Part shown: piece after piece, positions 1 through 9,511 of the stretch
How positions within the stretch are numbered: position 1 is the first letter of the stretch
Layout: each line of letters begins with the position of its first letter
Translations under genes and position numbers: made by a program
The notes under the pieces: generated by a model
Database searches by the model: none
The model's input: only the letters and a program-made list of their open reading frames with translations
Told to the model about the DNA's origin: nothing
Assembly (NCBI RefSeq): GCF_015356865.1
Contig: NZ_JAAFZA010000003.1
Span: 1-64,000, forward strand
Direction: 5' to 3'
Source of the DNA: Catenulispora pinisilvae
GTDB lineage: Bacteria > Actinomycetota > Actinomycetes > Streptomycetales > Catenulisporaceae
DNA: 64,000 bases

Positions 1-61
1 GAATCCCGCCCCACCCCGGAATCAATCGGCGGACACGACCGCCAGAGACGGATGACGCATC

Positions 62-1258
62 ATGATCTCGACTCGACGTTCGGTACTCAAGCTGGGACTG
101 GCCGGTGGACTGGCCGGTGTCTTCCTCGCCCAGGGCTCCGTGGCATTCGCCGGCACGGGCCAGAGCCAGACGTTCGATCAGTGGCTGTCCGAGTTCGAGG
201 CGGGTATGCCGGCGCGGCTGGCGGCCGCGCACGTCGCGGGAGTCGAAGTCGCGATCGTGTCCAAGAACGCCGCGACACCGTACGCGGGGGCCTTCGGCTA
301 CGCCGACATCGCCGCGAACCGCGTGCTCACCCCGGCCACGCCCATGCACCTGGCGTCGGTCAGCAAGCTGTTCACCGCCTCGGCCCTGGTCCAGCTGTTC
401 GAGCGCTGCGGCCTCGATCTGCACGGCGACGTCAACGATTTCATCGACTTCCCGGTGCGCAATCCTGCTTACCCGGACGTGCCGATCACCCCGCAGCAGT
501 TGGTCACTCACACCTCCAGCGTCTCCGACGACAACTACGAGGGCTTCGACACCGTCGGGGATCCGAAGGAGACCCTGTCGGACTTCCTGCGCAACTACCT
601 GGTTCCCGGCGGAGATCACTATTCGCCGAAGAAGTCGTATCTCCCCAAGCACAAGCCGGCCACGTATTTCAGCTACTCCGACGTGGGCATGGCCCTGGTC
701 GGCTATGTCGTCGAGTGCGTCAGCGGACAGGACTTCGCCGCCTACACGAAGGCGAATCTGTTTGAGCCGCTCGGTATCACCGACGCGCACTGGTACCTGC
801 GGGAGTTCGCGCCGGGCGTACTGGCCGTGCCGTATGAGTTCAAGAACGGCGCTTTGGCCGCGCTGCCCCAGATGAGCTATCCGGACGTCCCCGCCGGTGC
901 CCTGCGCTGTTCGGTGACCGATCTGGCGACAAGCCTGCGCGCCATGATCGGCGGGGCGATCGGCACGCCGCCGATCCTGTCGGCGGCCGAGGTCGCCGAG
1001 ATGCTGCGTCCCCAGGTCAGCCCGAAGATCGTGCCCTACCAGGGGCTCGGCTGGGTCCAAGAGGTCGTCGACGGGCACCCGTACGTCGGCCACTCCGGCT
1101 CTGACATCGGGTTCGCCAACATGGTGGTCCTGACGGAAGACCAGAACCACGCCGTCGCCGTGCTGATCAACACCGACGAGGGCGACGGGTCGGCGGTCAC
1201 CGACTTCAGGGCCTCGGTCACGACGGATCTCGTCCATGGGGCGCAACTCCTGGGATGA
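62..1258 (+). CDS. Exported serine hydrolase, class C beta-lactamase / D-aminopeptidase fold
   Basis: A 398-aa penicillin-recognising serine hydrolase. The N terminus looks like a twin-arginine signal (TRRSVLKLG followed by a hydrophobic stretch ending near AFAG), so the enzyme probably acts outside the membrane. The active-site SxxK is SVSK at residues 99-102, the second-motif position is YSD at 205-207, and the KTG-position box is HSG at 344-346. This fold includes beta-lactamases, DD-carboxypeptidases, esterases and D-aminopeptidases, and sequence alone does not separate them. It lies 54 nt upstream of a peptide importer and in the same direction as an M19 dipeptidase and an N-acylamino-acid racemase, so a peptidase acting on D-residue peptides is my preferred role, by inference. 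Genes of the same operon may precede the window. Confidence 0.85.
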   Translation: MISTRRSVLKLGLAGGLAGVFLAQGSVAFAGTGQSQTFDQWLSEFEAGMPARLAAAHVAGVEVAIVSKNAATPYAGAFGYADIAANRVLTPATPMHLASVSKLFTASALVQLFERCGLDLHGDVNDFIDFPVRNPAYPDVPITPQQLVTHTSSVSDDNYEGFDTVGDPKETLSDFLRNYLVPGGDHYSPKKSYLPKHKPATYFSYSDVGMALVGYVVECVSGQDFAAYTKANLFEPLGITDAHWYLREFAPGVLAVPYEFKNGALAALPQMSYPDVPAGALRCSVTDLATSLRAMIGGAIGTPPILSAAEVAEMLRPQVSPKIVPYQGLGWVQEVVDGHPYVGHSGSDIGFANMVVLTEDQNHAVAVLINTDEGDGSAVTDFRASVTTDLVHGAQLLG

Positions 1259-1312
1259 AGGCCCGTGCGTCGCGGAAGGACTCCCCGCTGGCCACTTTGA
1301 GGAAGCGACACG

Positions 1313-2305
1313 ATGACGACGATTCTGGAACCGGGCTCGGCGCCGGCGGCCGAGCCGGAAGCCGCGGCGCCGCCCGGCGAAGCCATCGAGGGCCGCTCCC
1401 CGGGCCGGATCGCCCTGGGCCGGCTGAAGAAGGACAAGGTCGCGATGGCCGGCGGGGTGACCGTCGTCCTGCTCATCCTGATAGCGATATTCGCGCCACA
1501 GCTGTGCTCGCTCACCGGTAACGATCCGTACACCACGCACACGAAGCTGATCGATCCGAACCTGCAGATCCCCAGCGGCGGCTTCGGCGGGATGAGTTCG
1601 CGGCACATCCTCGGCGTGGACGTGCCGACCGGCCGCGACCTGTTCGCCCGGGTCGTCTACGGCGCCCGGACCTCGCTGGGCATCGCCGGACTGGCCACCG
1701 TCATCGCCATCCTGATCGGGGTCGGCCTCGGGATGGTCGCCGGCTATTTCGGCGGCCTGATCGACTCGGTGATCAGCCGGACCATGGACGTGATGCTCGC
1801 GTTCCCGCTGTTCCTGTTCGCGATCTCGCTGTCCGGAGTGCTCGGCTACTCGGCCTTCGGGCTGACCGGCAACGCGCTGCGGATCGTGCTGCTGATCTTC
1901 ATCATCGGCTTCTTCTCCTGGCCGTATATCGGCCGCATCGTGCGCGGGCAGACCATGGCGCTGCGCGAACGCGAGTTCGTGGAGGCGGCGCGCGCCCTGG
2001 GCGCCACCGACACGCGGATCATCCTCCGGGAGATCCTGCCCAACCTGACGGCGCCGATCCTGGTCTACGCGACGCTGCTCATCCCGTCGAACATCCTGTT
2101 CGAGGCGTCACTGTCCTACCTGGGGGTCGGCATCCGCTCGCCCATGCCGTCCTGGGGCGAGATGGTCAACGAGGCGATCGCCCTGTACCAGGTCGACCCG
2201 GAGTTCCTGATCGTCCCCGGCTCGGCCATCTTCCTCACCGTGCTCGCCTTCAACCTGCTCGGCGACGGACTGCGCGACGCCTTCGATCCCAAGGCCGGTC
2301 GCTGA
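1313..2305 (+). CDS. Peptide ABC transporter permease, DppC/OppC type
   Basis: Inner-membrane permease of a dipeptide/oligopeptide importer (330 aa, normal family length). A cytoplasmic N terminus of about 45 residues precedes the first membrane helix. Several further helices follow, with the EAA coupling loop (EFVEAARALGATDTRI, then REILPN) that docks the ATPases. The ending (NLLGDGLRDAFDPK) is typical of DppC/OppC. The order here is C permease, binding protein, B permease, then two ATPases. This differs from the common A-B-C-D-F order, but all five parts of one importer are present. Confidence 0.92.
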   Translation: MTTILEPGSAPAAEPEAAAPPGEAIEGRSPGRIALGRLKKDKVAMAGGVTVVLLILIAIFAPQLCSLTGNDPYTTHTKLIDPNLQIPSGGFGGMSSRHILGVDVPTGRDLFARVVYGARTSLGIAGLATVIAILIGVGLGMVAGYFGGLIDSVISRTMDVMLAFPLFLFAISLSGVLGYSAFGLTGNALRIVLLIFIIGFFSWPYIGRIVRGQTMALREREFVEAARALGATDTRIILREILPNLTAPILVYATLLIPSNILFEASLSYLGVGIRSPMPSWGEMVNEAIALYQVDPEFLIVPGSAIFLTVLAFNLLGDGLRDAFDPKAGR

Positions 2306-2348
2306 TCGGGCCAGACCCGAACGACAAGACAAGGGGTTCACCCAGACC

Positions 2349-4109
2349 ATGCACAAGCCACGAATCGCCGCCTACGCGGCGGCCGCAGCGTTGGCGCTCG
2401 GCGCCGCGGCCTGCGGCGGCGGGTCCAGCGGCAACACCGGAGCCCATGGCTCGGCGGCATACAACGTCGGCCTGAGCGGGATCGTGAACAAATCCCCGGC
2501 CACCGGCCACGGAACGCTCCGGCTGGAGCAGTCCTCGGACCTGCAATCCACCGACCCCGGCAACAGTTACTTCGGGGCCGACTGGGACGTGATGCGGCTC
2601 TACACCCGCTCGCTGGTCACCTTCGCCGAGAGTCCGGGCCCGGTGAAGCTGGTCCCGGACCTGGCCACCGATCTGGGCACCATGAGCGCGGACGGCCTGA
2701 CCTGGACCTTCCACCTGGTCAAGGGTGCGACGTACACGGACGGCTCCCCGATCACCGCGCAGGACGTCGCCTACGGCATCGAGCGCTCGAACTGGGGCCA
2801 GGAGGTCCTGCCGAACGGCCCGACCTACTTCAAGCAGCTGCTCACGGACACCACGAACTATCAGGGCCCGTACACGGACAAGAACCCGGCCGACCATCCC
2901 TCGGGCATCGAGACGCCGGACAGCGACACCATCGTCTTCCATCTGGTCAAGCCGTTCGCGGACTTCGACGACGTGCTGACGCTGCCGTCGACCGTGCCGG
3001 TCCCGCGAGCCAAGGACACCGGCGCCACCTACTACGAGCACGTACTGTCCTCCGGGGCGTACACGTTCGACTCCTACGCCGTGGGCAAGGAACTCGACCT
3101 GTCGGCGTCCCCGAACTTCAACGCCGCCTCGGACCCGCTGCGCCTGCACGTCGCGCACGCCGCCAGGATCGTCGACAAGGTCGACGTCAGTGCGCAGACG
3201 GTGGATCAGGATCTGCTGCACGGCACCACCGACGTGGACCAGAGCGGCGCCGGCGTCCAGACCGCGACGCAGTCGCAGGTGCTGGGCAACCCCAGGCTCA
3301 AGGCCGAGGCCGACGACCCGATCACCGGGTTGCTGACCTACCTGACGATCAACACGACGATCAAGCCCTTCGACAACATCGACTGTCGCAAGGCCGTGGA
3401 ATGGGCGATCGACAAGTCCGCGGTGCAGACCGCGTTCGGCGGCGGCATCGGCGGCGGCGACATCGCCACAACAGTGCTGCCCCCGACCGTCCCGGGCTAC
3501 GTCCAGCAGGACCTGTACCAAACGCCGGGCCACACCGGCGACTTAGCCAAGGCCAAAGCCGAGATCGCGACGTGCAAGGCCGCCGAGCACATCACCGACA
3601 TCACCACCCAGGTGGGCTACTACATCGATCAGCCGAAGGACAAGCCGGTCGCCGACGTCGTCCAGCAGAACCTGGCCGCCATCGGCATCACAGCGACCGA
3701 GGACGGCTTCAAGTACAGCCAGCTCTCGATAAAGGCCGGCAGCCAGTCCTACGTCAAGCAGAACAACGAGGCGCTGTTCATCACCGCGTGGGCCGCCGAC
3801 TTCCCGTCAGGGTACGGATTCCTGGACCAGATCCTCACCCCGGACGGCATCAAGCCGACCGGGGAGAGCAACTACTCCGAACTCGACGACCCGGCCGTCG
3901 ATTCCCTGATGGCCACCGCGCTCAAGACCACCGACCCGGACGCCCGCAACGCGCTGTACGCCCAGATCGACCAGCAGGCGCTGAAGGACGCGGCCCTGGT
4001 GCCGATGATCGACTCCCGGGCCCTGATGCTGCGCCCGTCGAACGTCACGAACGCCTACATCGAGCAGGCGTACGGCATGTACGACTACCAGGCCCTCGGC
4101 GTCCAGTGA
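2349..4109 (+). CDS. Peptide-binding lipoprotein of the ABC importer (SBP family 5)
   Basis: Extracellular solute-binding lipoprotein (586 aa) that should capture peptides for the adjacent importer. The signal peptide ends in a lipobox (LGAAAC, lipidated Cys22). Family 5 features follow: an N-terminal region describing the starting state (DPGNSYFGADWDVMRLYTR), a central DGLTWTFHLVKG-like strand and the late NALYAQIDQQALKDAALVP segment. It lies 43 nt after the C permease and 13 nt before the B permease, within one transcript. The substrate is not readable from the sequence; the downstream enzymes suggest short peptides, perhaps from cell walls. Confidence 0.9.
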   Translation: MHKPRIAAYAAAAALALGAAACGGGSSGNTGAHGSAAYNVGLSGIVNKSPATGHGTLRLEQSSDLQSTDPGNSYFGADWDVMRLYTRSLVTFAESPGPVKLVPDLATDLGTMSADGLTWTFHLVKGATYTDGSPITAQDVAYGIERSNWGQEVLPNGPTYFKQLLTDTTNYQGPYTDKNPADHPSGIETPDSDTIVFHLVKPFADFDDVLTLPSTVPVPRAKDTGATYYEHVLSSGAYTFDSYAVGKELDLSASPNFNAASDPLRLHVAHAARIVDKVDVSAQTVDQDLLHGTTDVDQSGAGVQTATQSQVLGNPRLKAEADDPITGLLTYLTINTTIKPFDNIDCRKAVEWAIDKSAVQTAFGGGIGGGDIATTVLPPTVPGYVQQDLYQTPGHTGDLAKAKAEIATCKAAEHITDITTQVGYYIDQPKDKPVADVVQQNLAAIGITATEDGFKYSQLSIKAGSQSYVKQNNEALFITAWAADFPSGYGFLDQILTPDGIKPTGESNYSELDDPAVDSLMATALKTTDPDARNALYAQIDQQALKDAALVPMIDSRALMLRPSNVTNAYIEQAYGMYDYQALGVQ

Positions 4110-4122
4110 GGGTCCTGACACC

Positions 4123-5133
4123 ATGCTGACTTTCATCGTTCGGCGCTTGTTCGCCGTGGTCGGGCTGCTGCTCGTCGTCGCGCTCGTGACGATGGTCATC
4201 TTCTACGAGATGCCGCAGTGGGGAGGGCAGACACCGGCCACCATGGCCGTCCAGTACGTGGGCAAACAGCCCTCGCCCGCGGCGATCCAGGGGGTGATCC
4301 ACCGTTTCGGCTTCGACCGGTCGTTCCCGGTTCAGTACATCGACTACATACGCACCATCGTCACCGGCACCACTTTCAGCGACGGCACCCAGGACATCGC
4401 CTGCCACGCCCCATGCCTGGGCTACTCGTTCCGGAACTACCAGCAGGTCTGGCCCACGATTCTGAGCGACCTGCCGGTCACCCTCTCCATCGCGGTGGGG
4501 GCCGGCGTCCTGTGGCTGTTCTTCGGCGTCGCCTCGGGGCTGGCCTCGGCCGTGCGCAAGGGATCGCTGCTGGATCGGGCGTCGATGGTCACCGCCCTGC
4601 TCGGCATCTCGCTGCCGGTCTACTTCCTCGCGCCGCTGCTGTCCTTGCCGCTGGCCTACCGGTGGTCGATCCTGCCGGCCCCGGGCAGCTACGTCGGCAT
4701 CCTGTCCGACCCCGGCCAGTGGTTCCTGGACATGATCCTGCCCTGGACCTGTCTGGCCTTCGGCCTGGCCGCCCTCTACACCCGTCTGACCCGGGCCGGA
4801 ATGCTCGACGTACTGAGCGAGGATTTCGTGCGCACCGCGCGGGCGAAGGGCCTGTCCGAGCGCCGGGTGATCTTCAAGCACGCGCTGCGGGCCGCGCTCA
4901 CCCCGATCATCACGATCTTCGGCATGGACTTCGCCACCGTGCTCGGCGGCGCGGTGCTGGTCGAGATCACCTTCTCCATGAAGGGGATCGGCTTCCTGGC
5001 CATCACCTCGATCCAGAACGGCGACTTCCCGATGATGATGGGAGTCACCTTGTTCGCCGCCGCGTTCATCGTGCTGGCCAACCTGTTGGTCGACGTCCTG
5101 TACGCGGTGGCGGACCCGCGGGTGCGGCTGTGA
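4123..5133 (+). CDS. Peptide ABC transporter permease, DppB/OppB type
   Basis: Second membrane subunit of the importer (336 aa). The N terminus (LTFIVRRLFAVVGLLLVVALV) is the usual DppB/OppB first helix, followed by a periplasmic-type loop of about 100 residues. The coupling loop is RTARAKGLSERRVIFKHALR. The end ([13 protein letters not shown]) matches family members. The stop codon overlaps the GTG start of the next ATPase gene, so the two are probably translationally coupled. Confidence 0.92.
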   Translation: MLTFIVRRLFAVVGLLLVVALVTMVIFYEMPQWGGQTPATMAVQYVGKQPSPAAIQGVIHRFGFDRSFPVQYIDYIRTIVTGTTFSDGTQDIACHAPCLGYSFRNYQQVWPTILSDLPVTLSIAVGAGVLWLFFGVASGLASAVRKGSLLDRASMVTALLGISLPVYFLAPLLSLPLAYRWSILPAPGSYVGILSDPGQWFLDMILPWTCLAFGLAALYTRLTRAGMLDVLSEDFVRTARAKGLSERRVIFKHALRAALTPIITIFGMDFATVLGGAVLVEITFSMKGIGFLAITSIQNGDFPMMMGVTLFAAAFIVLANLLVDVLYAVADPRVRL

Positions 5134-6212
5134 CGGCCGATCGGCGCGGCCCGACGTCCGCGAACGGCTCGGGCGAGCGTCCGTTCCTGGACGTGAGCGA
5201 CCTGCGGGTGCAGTTCCCGACCGACGACGGCGTGGTGAAGTCGGTGGACGGGATCAGCTTCGCGCTGGAGCGCGGCAAGACGCTGGGGATCGTCGGCGAG
5301 TCCGGCTCCGGCAAGTCGGTCACCTCGCTGTCCCTGCTCGGCCTGCACCGCAGAGCTGACCGCAAGGGCCGTGGCGGGGCCCGGATCTCCGGTGAGATCT
5401 GGTTGGACGGCCAGGACCTGGTGACCGCCTCCCCGGAGGAGGTCCGGCGGCTGCGCGGCGAGAAGATGGCGATGATCTTCCAGGATCCGCTGTCCGCGAT
5501 GCACCCCTTCTACACGGTCGGCGCGCAGATCATCGAGGCCTACCGGGTGCACAACAAGGTCTCCAAGTCGGTCGCCCGCAAGCGCGCGATCGAGTTGCTG
5601 GAACTGGTCGGCATCCCGCAGCCGAACACCCGGGTGGACGACTTCCCGCACCAGTTCTCCGGCGGTATGCGCCAGCGCGCGATGATCGCCATGGCGCTGG
5701 TGTGCAACCCCCGGCTGCTGATCGCGGACGAGCCGACCACGGCTTTGGACGTGACCGTGCAGGCCCAGATCCTGGACCTGATGCGGGATCTTCAGCGCGA
5801 GTTCGACAGTGCCCTGATCCTCATCACCCACGACCTCGGCGTGGTGGCCGAACTCGCCGACGACATCATGGTGATGTACGGCGGCAAGGCGGTCGAGTAC
5901 GGCACCGCCGAGACCGTCTTCCGTCAGCCGGAACACCCCTACACCTGGGGCCTGCTCGGGTCGATGCCGCGGATCGACCGGGAGGTCCAGGAGCGGCTCT
6001 CGCCCATCCGGGGCAACCCGCCGTCGCTGATCAACGTGCCCTCCGGCTGCGCCTTCCACCCGCGCTGCCCGTATACGGCCGAGACCGGCGGGCGCAGCGA
6101 TACCGAGATCCCGCTGCTGGCCGCGACCTCACCGGGGCATCTGGTGCGCTGCCACCTGGGCCCGGCCCGGCGGCAGGAGATCTTCGCCGAGCAGATTCGG
6201 GAGACCCTGTGA
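5130..6212 (+). CDS. Peptide ABC transporter ATP-binding protein, DppD/OppD type
   Basis: First ATPase of the importer (360 aa from the chosen start). Walker A is GESGSGKSV, the ABC signature is [12 protein letters not shown] and Walker B is [12 protein letters not shown]. The C-terminal oligopeptide-transporter extension contains [11 protein letters not shown] chose GTG at 5130 because it overlaps the upstream TGA by four bases and gives a normal-length protein. The frame stays open far upstream, but that extension only shadows the permease gene. The end overlaps the GTG of the partner ATPase. Confidence 0.92.
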   Translation: MTADRRGPTSANGSGERPFLDVSDLRVQFPTDDGVVKSVDGISFALERGKTLGIVGESGSGKSVTSLSLLGLHRRADRKGRGGARISGEIWLDGQDLVTASPEEVRRLRGEKMAMIFQDPLSAMHPFYTVGAQIIEAYRVHNKVSKSVARKRAIELLELVGIPQPNTRVDDFPHQFSGGMRQRAMIAMALVCNPRLLIADEPTTALDVTVQAQILDLMRDLQREFDSALILITHDLGVVAELADDIMVMYGGKAVEYGTAETVFRQPEHPYTWGLLGSMPRIDREVQERLSPIRGNPPSLINVPSGCAFHPRCPYTAETGGRSDTEIPLLAATSPGHLVRCHLGPARRQEIFAEQIRETL

Positions 6213-7252
6213 GCGCCGAGACCATTCGCGAGAACCAGGCAGTGGCCGACACCGAGGCGCTGCTGACCGTCACCGGTCTACAGAAGCACTTCCCCATCCG
6301 GCGCGGGCTGCTCCAGCGCACGGTCGGCGCGGTCAAGGCCGTGGACGGCATCGACCTGTCCATCAAGCCGGGGGAGACCCTGGGGCTGGTGGGGGAGTCC
6401 GGCTGTGGCAAGTCCACCGCAGGCCGGGTGCTGACCAAGTTGCAGGAGCCGACCGGCGGGCAGATGGTCTTCGAGGGCCGGGACATCACCAGTCTGTCCC
6501 AGGGCGCCTTCCGCCCGCTGCGCAGCGACATCCAGATGGTGTTCCAGGACCCGCAGTCTTCGCTCAACCCGCGGCATACCGTCGGCACGATCGTCGGTGC
6601 GCCGTTCCGCATCCAGGACCTCAACCCGCCGCAGGGCGTCAAGCGCGCGGTACAGGATCTGCTGGAGCTGGTCGGCCTGTCACCCGAGCACTACAACCGC
6701 TACCCGCACGAGTTCTCCGGCGGCCAGCGCCAGCGCATCGGCATCGCCCGCGCACTGGCCCTCAAGCCCAAGCTGATCGTCGCCGACGAACCGGTCTCCG
6801 CCCTGGACGTGTCCATCCAGGCGCAAGTGGTGAACCTGTTCGAGGACCTGCAAGCCGAACTCGGCCTGGCCTACGTGTTCATCGCGCACGACCTGTCCGT
6901 GGTCCGGCACATCTCCGATCGGGTCGCGGTGATGTACCTGGGGAAGATCGTCGAGATCGCCCCACGGGACGACCTTTACGGGCGCCCGCTACACCCGTAT
7001 ACCAATGCACTGATGTCCGCCGTGCCGATCCCCGACCCGGGCCGCAGGAACGTCGAAAGCCGCATGGGCCGCGAGCGCATCCGCCTGACCGGCGACGTGC
7101 CCTCGCCGATCGACCCGCCGTCCGGCTGCCGGTTCCGTACCCGCTGCTGGAAGGCACAGGACATTTGCACCACCCAGGAGCCGCCGCTGCTGCGGATCGC
7201 GACGGCCGGACCGGGACACCAGGTGGCCTGCCACTTCCCGGTAGAGCGATGA
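6209..7252 (+). CDS. Peptide ABC transporter ATP-binding protein, DppF/OppF type
   Basis: Second ATPase of the importer (347 aa), expected to pair with the preceding DppD-type protein. Walker A is [10 protein letters not shown], the signature is [15 protein letters not shown] and Walker B is [12 protein letters not shown]. The C-terminal extension carries [15 protein letters not shown]. The GTG start at 6209 shares bases with the upstream TGA; the longer open frame is not supported. The gene ends 244 nt before the dipeptidase, a gap occupied only by one doubtful small frame. Confidence 0.92.
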   Translation: MSAETIRENQAVADTEALLTVTGLQKHFPIRRGLLQRTVGAVKAVDGIDLSIKPGETLGLVGESGCGKSTAGRVLTKLQEPTGGQMVFEGRDITSLSQGAFRPLRSDIQMVFQDPQSSLNPRHTVGTIVGAPFRIQDLNPPQGVKRAVQDLLELVGLSPEHYNRYPHEFSGGQRQRIGIARALALKPKLIVADEPVSALDVSIQAQVVNLFEDLQAELGLAYVFIAHDLSVVRHISDRVAVMYLGKIVEIAPRDDLYGRPLHPYTNALMSAVPIPDPGRRNVESRMGRERIRLTGDVPSPIDPPSGCRFRTRCWKAQDICTTQEPPLLRIATAGPGHQVACHFPVER

Positions 7253-7500
7253 GCGCCGATGGCAGGGGGCTGTGGTGGCGGCTGCGGCGACGACCGTGGC
7301 GGCGATCGTGGTGGCGGCCTCAGCGACCCTGTGTCACTTCATCCGACTCGACGAGAGCCACGCTCGGAATTGATCCGTCCGCACCAAGACGGCTACCGGC
7401 GTGCGCGGGCAAGCTGATCGGCATGGCAACGAACCCGTGGGCGGATCACTTCTGCCGCAGGTCCCGCACGTTCCCTATGCGTTATGGGGCTTCACAATGA
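7249..7500 (+). CDS. Doubtful 83-aa Trp/Arg-rich small ORF between transporter and dipeptidase
   Basis: An open frame of 83 codons fills the gap between dppF and the dipeptidase. Its ATG overlaps the dppF stop and its TGA overlaps the dipeptidase ATG, both as ATGA junctions, which would fit translational coupling. The predicted protein begins [20 protein letters not shown] and is strongly cationic. I recognise no family, no signal peptide is visible and no independent ribosome binding site stands out. It could equally be chance open reading in GC-rich spacer. Confidence 0.2.
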   Translation: MSADGRGLWWRLRRRPWRRSWWRPQRPCVTSSDSTRATLGIDPSAPRRLPACAGKLIGMATNPWADHFCRRSRTFPMRYGASQ

Positions 7501-8591
7501 CCATGCCCGCGTTCGGCACACCCGATCACCTCGATCCGGCGACGCTGGAGCTGCACCAGCGCGCGGTGGTCGCCGACACCCACAACGACCTGCTCTGCTC
7601 GGTCGTCCTGCGGCCGGTTTCGCAGTGGCCTGACTACTTCCGCGCGCAGTGGCTGCCGCAGCTGCGCGCCGGCGGCGTGGACATCCAAGTGCTTCCGGTC
7701 TACATCGACGACGCCTACCGGCCCGAAGGCGCGCTGCGCGAGACGCTGCGCATGATCGAGGCCGCGCACCGGATCGCCGAGGGCAACGCCGAGGAGGTCA
7801 GCCTGTGCCTGGACGGCGCCGACATCGACCGCGCGCTGGCCGCCGGCCGGATCGCGCTGGTCCTGGCGCTGGAAGGCGCCCCGGGTATCGACGCCGACAC
7901 CGAACTGTTCGCCACGCTGTACCGGCTCGGCGTGCGCATCGCGTCGCTGACCCACCTCGGCCGCACGGCGCTCGCCGACGGCTCGGCGCAGGACGCCGCG
8001 GGCAGCAGGCTGACCGCCGCCGGGATCGAGGCGCTGGCGGAGATGGAGTGCCTGGGCATGCTGTTCGACGTCTCCCACCTCGGCGCGGCCGGCGTCGACC
8101 ACGTGCTCGAACTCGCGACCCGGCCGGTGCTGGCCACCCACTCTTCCGCCCGGGCGCTGTGCGATCACCATCGCAACCTCACCGACGCGCGCCTGGCGGC
8201 CATCGGCGCCGGCGGCGGCGTGGTGTGCGTGAACTTCTTCCCCGGGTTCGTGGACGCGCACGAGCCCTCGATCTCCCGGCTCGTCGACCACATCGAGCAC
8301 ATCGGGAAGGTCGCCGGCCCGGCCCAGGTCGGTATCGGACCGGACTTCGTGCTCGAAGTGCTGCGCGACGTGGTGCCCGCCGGGGTCGAGGTCGGGCCGG
8401 TGGCCGGCTGCGATCCGTTCGCCACGCTGCCGGGTCTGGCCGGGCCCGCCGGTCTGCCGCTGCTCACCGCCGAACTGCTGGCGCGCGGACTGGATGAGGC
8501 AGCCGTGGCCGCGACGCTGGGCGGCAACGTGTTGCGCCTGTTCCGCGCCGAGCTGGGCGTGCCCGCCGACCGCCGTGGGGCCGCCGCGTGA
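7497..8591 (+). CDS. Membrane dipeptidase family (peptidase M19) dipeptidase
   Basis: Zinc-dependent dipeptidase of the renal dipeptidase family (364 aa). Visible family elements are DTHND near the N terminus (metal-binding DxHxD), the ALEGAPG segment supplying the bridging Glu, DVSHL and THSSARAL with later metal or substrate ligands, and GIGPDF near the end. M19 enzymes accept dipeptides with a C-terminal D-residue, which fits the racemase two genes downstream. The start is ATG at 7497 rather than an upstream in-frame codon, because homology begins just after it (ELHQRAVVADTHND). The stop overlaps the GTG of the next gene. No signal peptide is evident, so it is probably cytoplasmic. Confidence 0.9.
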   Translation: MTMPAFGTPDHLDPATLELHQRAVVADTHNDLLCSVVLRPVSQWPDYFRAQWLPQLRAGGVDIQVLPVYIDDAYRPEGALRETLRMIEAAHRIAEGNAEEVSLCLDGADIDRALAAGRIALVLALEGAPGIDADTELFATLYRLGVRIASLTHLGRTALADGSAQDAAGSRLTAAGIEALAEMECLGMLFDVSHLGAAGVDHVLELATRPVLATHSSARALCDHHRNLTDARLAAIGAGGGVVCVNFFPGFVDAHEPSISRLVDHIEHIGKVAGPAQVGIGPDFVLEVLRDVVPAGVEVGPVAGCDPFATLPGLAGPAGLPLLTAELLARGLDEAAVAATLGGNVLRLFRAELGVPADRRGAAA

Positions 8592-9511
8592 CCATCGACA
8601 CCGCACCGCTGATCGCCAAGGCGCACGCCCAAGCCGAGGCGGCGGCCCGCGCGGCGGCGGTCACCATCAGGGAACTGACGGAACCGAAAGACCACGCTGC
8701 GGCCGCTGAGATCTTCACCCGGGTCTGGGCACTTGAGCCGGGTCAGAGCCTGATGCCCACGGGCCTGATGCGGGTGATGGCATACGAAGGCTGCTACATC
8801 GCCGGTGTCTACGACGACACATGCGGCGACCGGCTGATCGGTGCCGCCACAGCGTTTCTCGCCTCGGACGTGGAACCACGAGGCGGCATCCATCTGCACT
8901 CGCACATCACCGGGATGCTGCCCGAGGCCAACGGCCGGCACGCCGGCTTCGCGCTCAAACTGCACCAGCGCGCCTGGGCCCTGAGCCGCGGCCTGCGCCG
9001 CGTCACCTGGACGTTCGACCCGCTGGTGCGGGCCAACGCCTACTTCAACATGGCCAAACTCGGTGCGGACGCGACCGCCTATCTCGTCGACTTCTACGGC
9101 GATATGCCGGACGGGGTCAACGTGGGACAGGGTAGCGATCGACTCCTGATGAGCTGGGCCCTCGACTCGGCGCGTACGGACGTCGCGGCGAACGGCACTC
9201 GCATTGAGCCGCAGATCGAGCCACAGAACGAAGAATCCTTGCTCAGCGCGAACAAGGTACTGCTCTCCGGGATCGCGCCAGGCGTGATGCCCGACTCCGG
9301 CCCGCCGCCGGACTTCGGTGGCCCCCTGCTGTGCGCGACGCCCGCGGCGATCCAGACCCTGCGGCGTGACGCACCCGAGCTGGCGCGTAGCTGGCGGTTC
9401 GCTCTGCGCGGCGCGCTGACGGGTGCCATGGGACGCGGGTACCGCATCACCGGCTTCACCCGATCGGGCTGGTACCTGCTGGAACAACACGAGGAGAACG
9501 AACGCCGATGA
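8588..9511 (+). CDS. GNAT-superfamily N-acyltransferase, partner of the N-acylamino-acid racemase
   Basis: A 307-aa acyltransferase-like protein with a GNAT domain in roughly the first 200 residues (IRELTEPKDHAAAAEIF, then GRHAGFALKLHQRAWALSRG as the acyl-CoA-binding segment and VRANAYFNMAKLGA). The C-terminal third is less conserved. In Geobacillus and relatives, similar proteins encoded beside N-succinylamino-acid racemase succinylate D-amino acids before racemisation. The 4-nt overlap with the racemase gene downstream and with the dipeptidase upstream supports that role here. The actual acyl donor (succinyl- or acetyl-CoA) cannot be read from the sequence. Confidence 0.82.
   Translation: MTIDTAPLIAKAHAQAEAAARAAAVTIRELTEPKDHAAAAEIFTRVWALEPGQSLMPTGLMRVMAYEGCYIAGVYDDTCGDRLIGAATAFLASDVEPRGGIHLHSHITGMLPEANGRHAGFALKLHQRAWALSRGLRRVTWTFDPLVRANAYFNMAKLGADATAYLVDFYGDMPDGVNVGQGSDRLLMSWALDSARTDVAANGTRIEPQIEPQNEESLLSANKVLLSGIAPGVMPDSGPPPDFGGPLLCATPAAIQTLRRDAPELARSWRFALRGALTGAMGRGYRITGFTRSGWYLLEQHEENERR

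Noticed and set aside
4218-5129. Long N-terminal extension of the DppD-type ATPase
   Set aside because: This part is out-of-frame reading of the upstream permease gene. The ATPase has a proper GTG start overlapping the permease stop.
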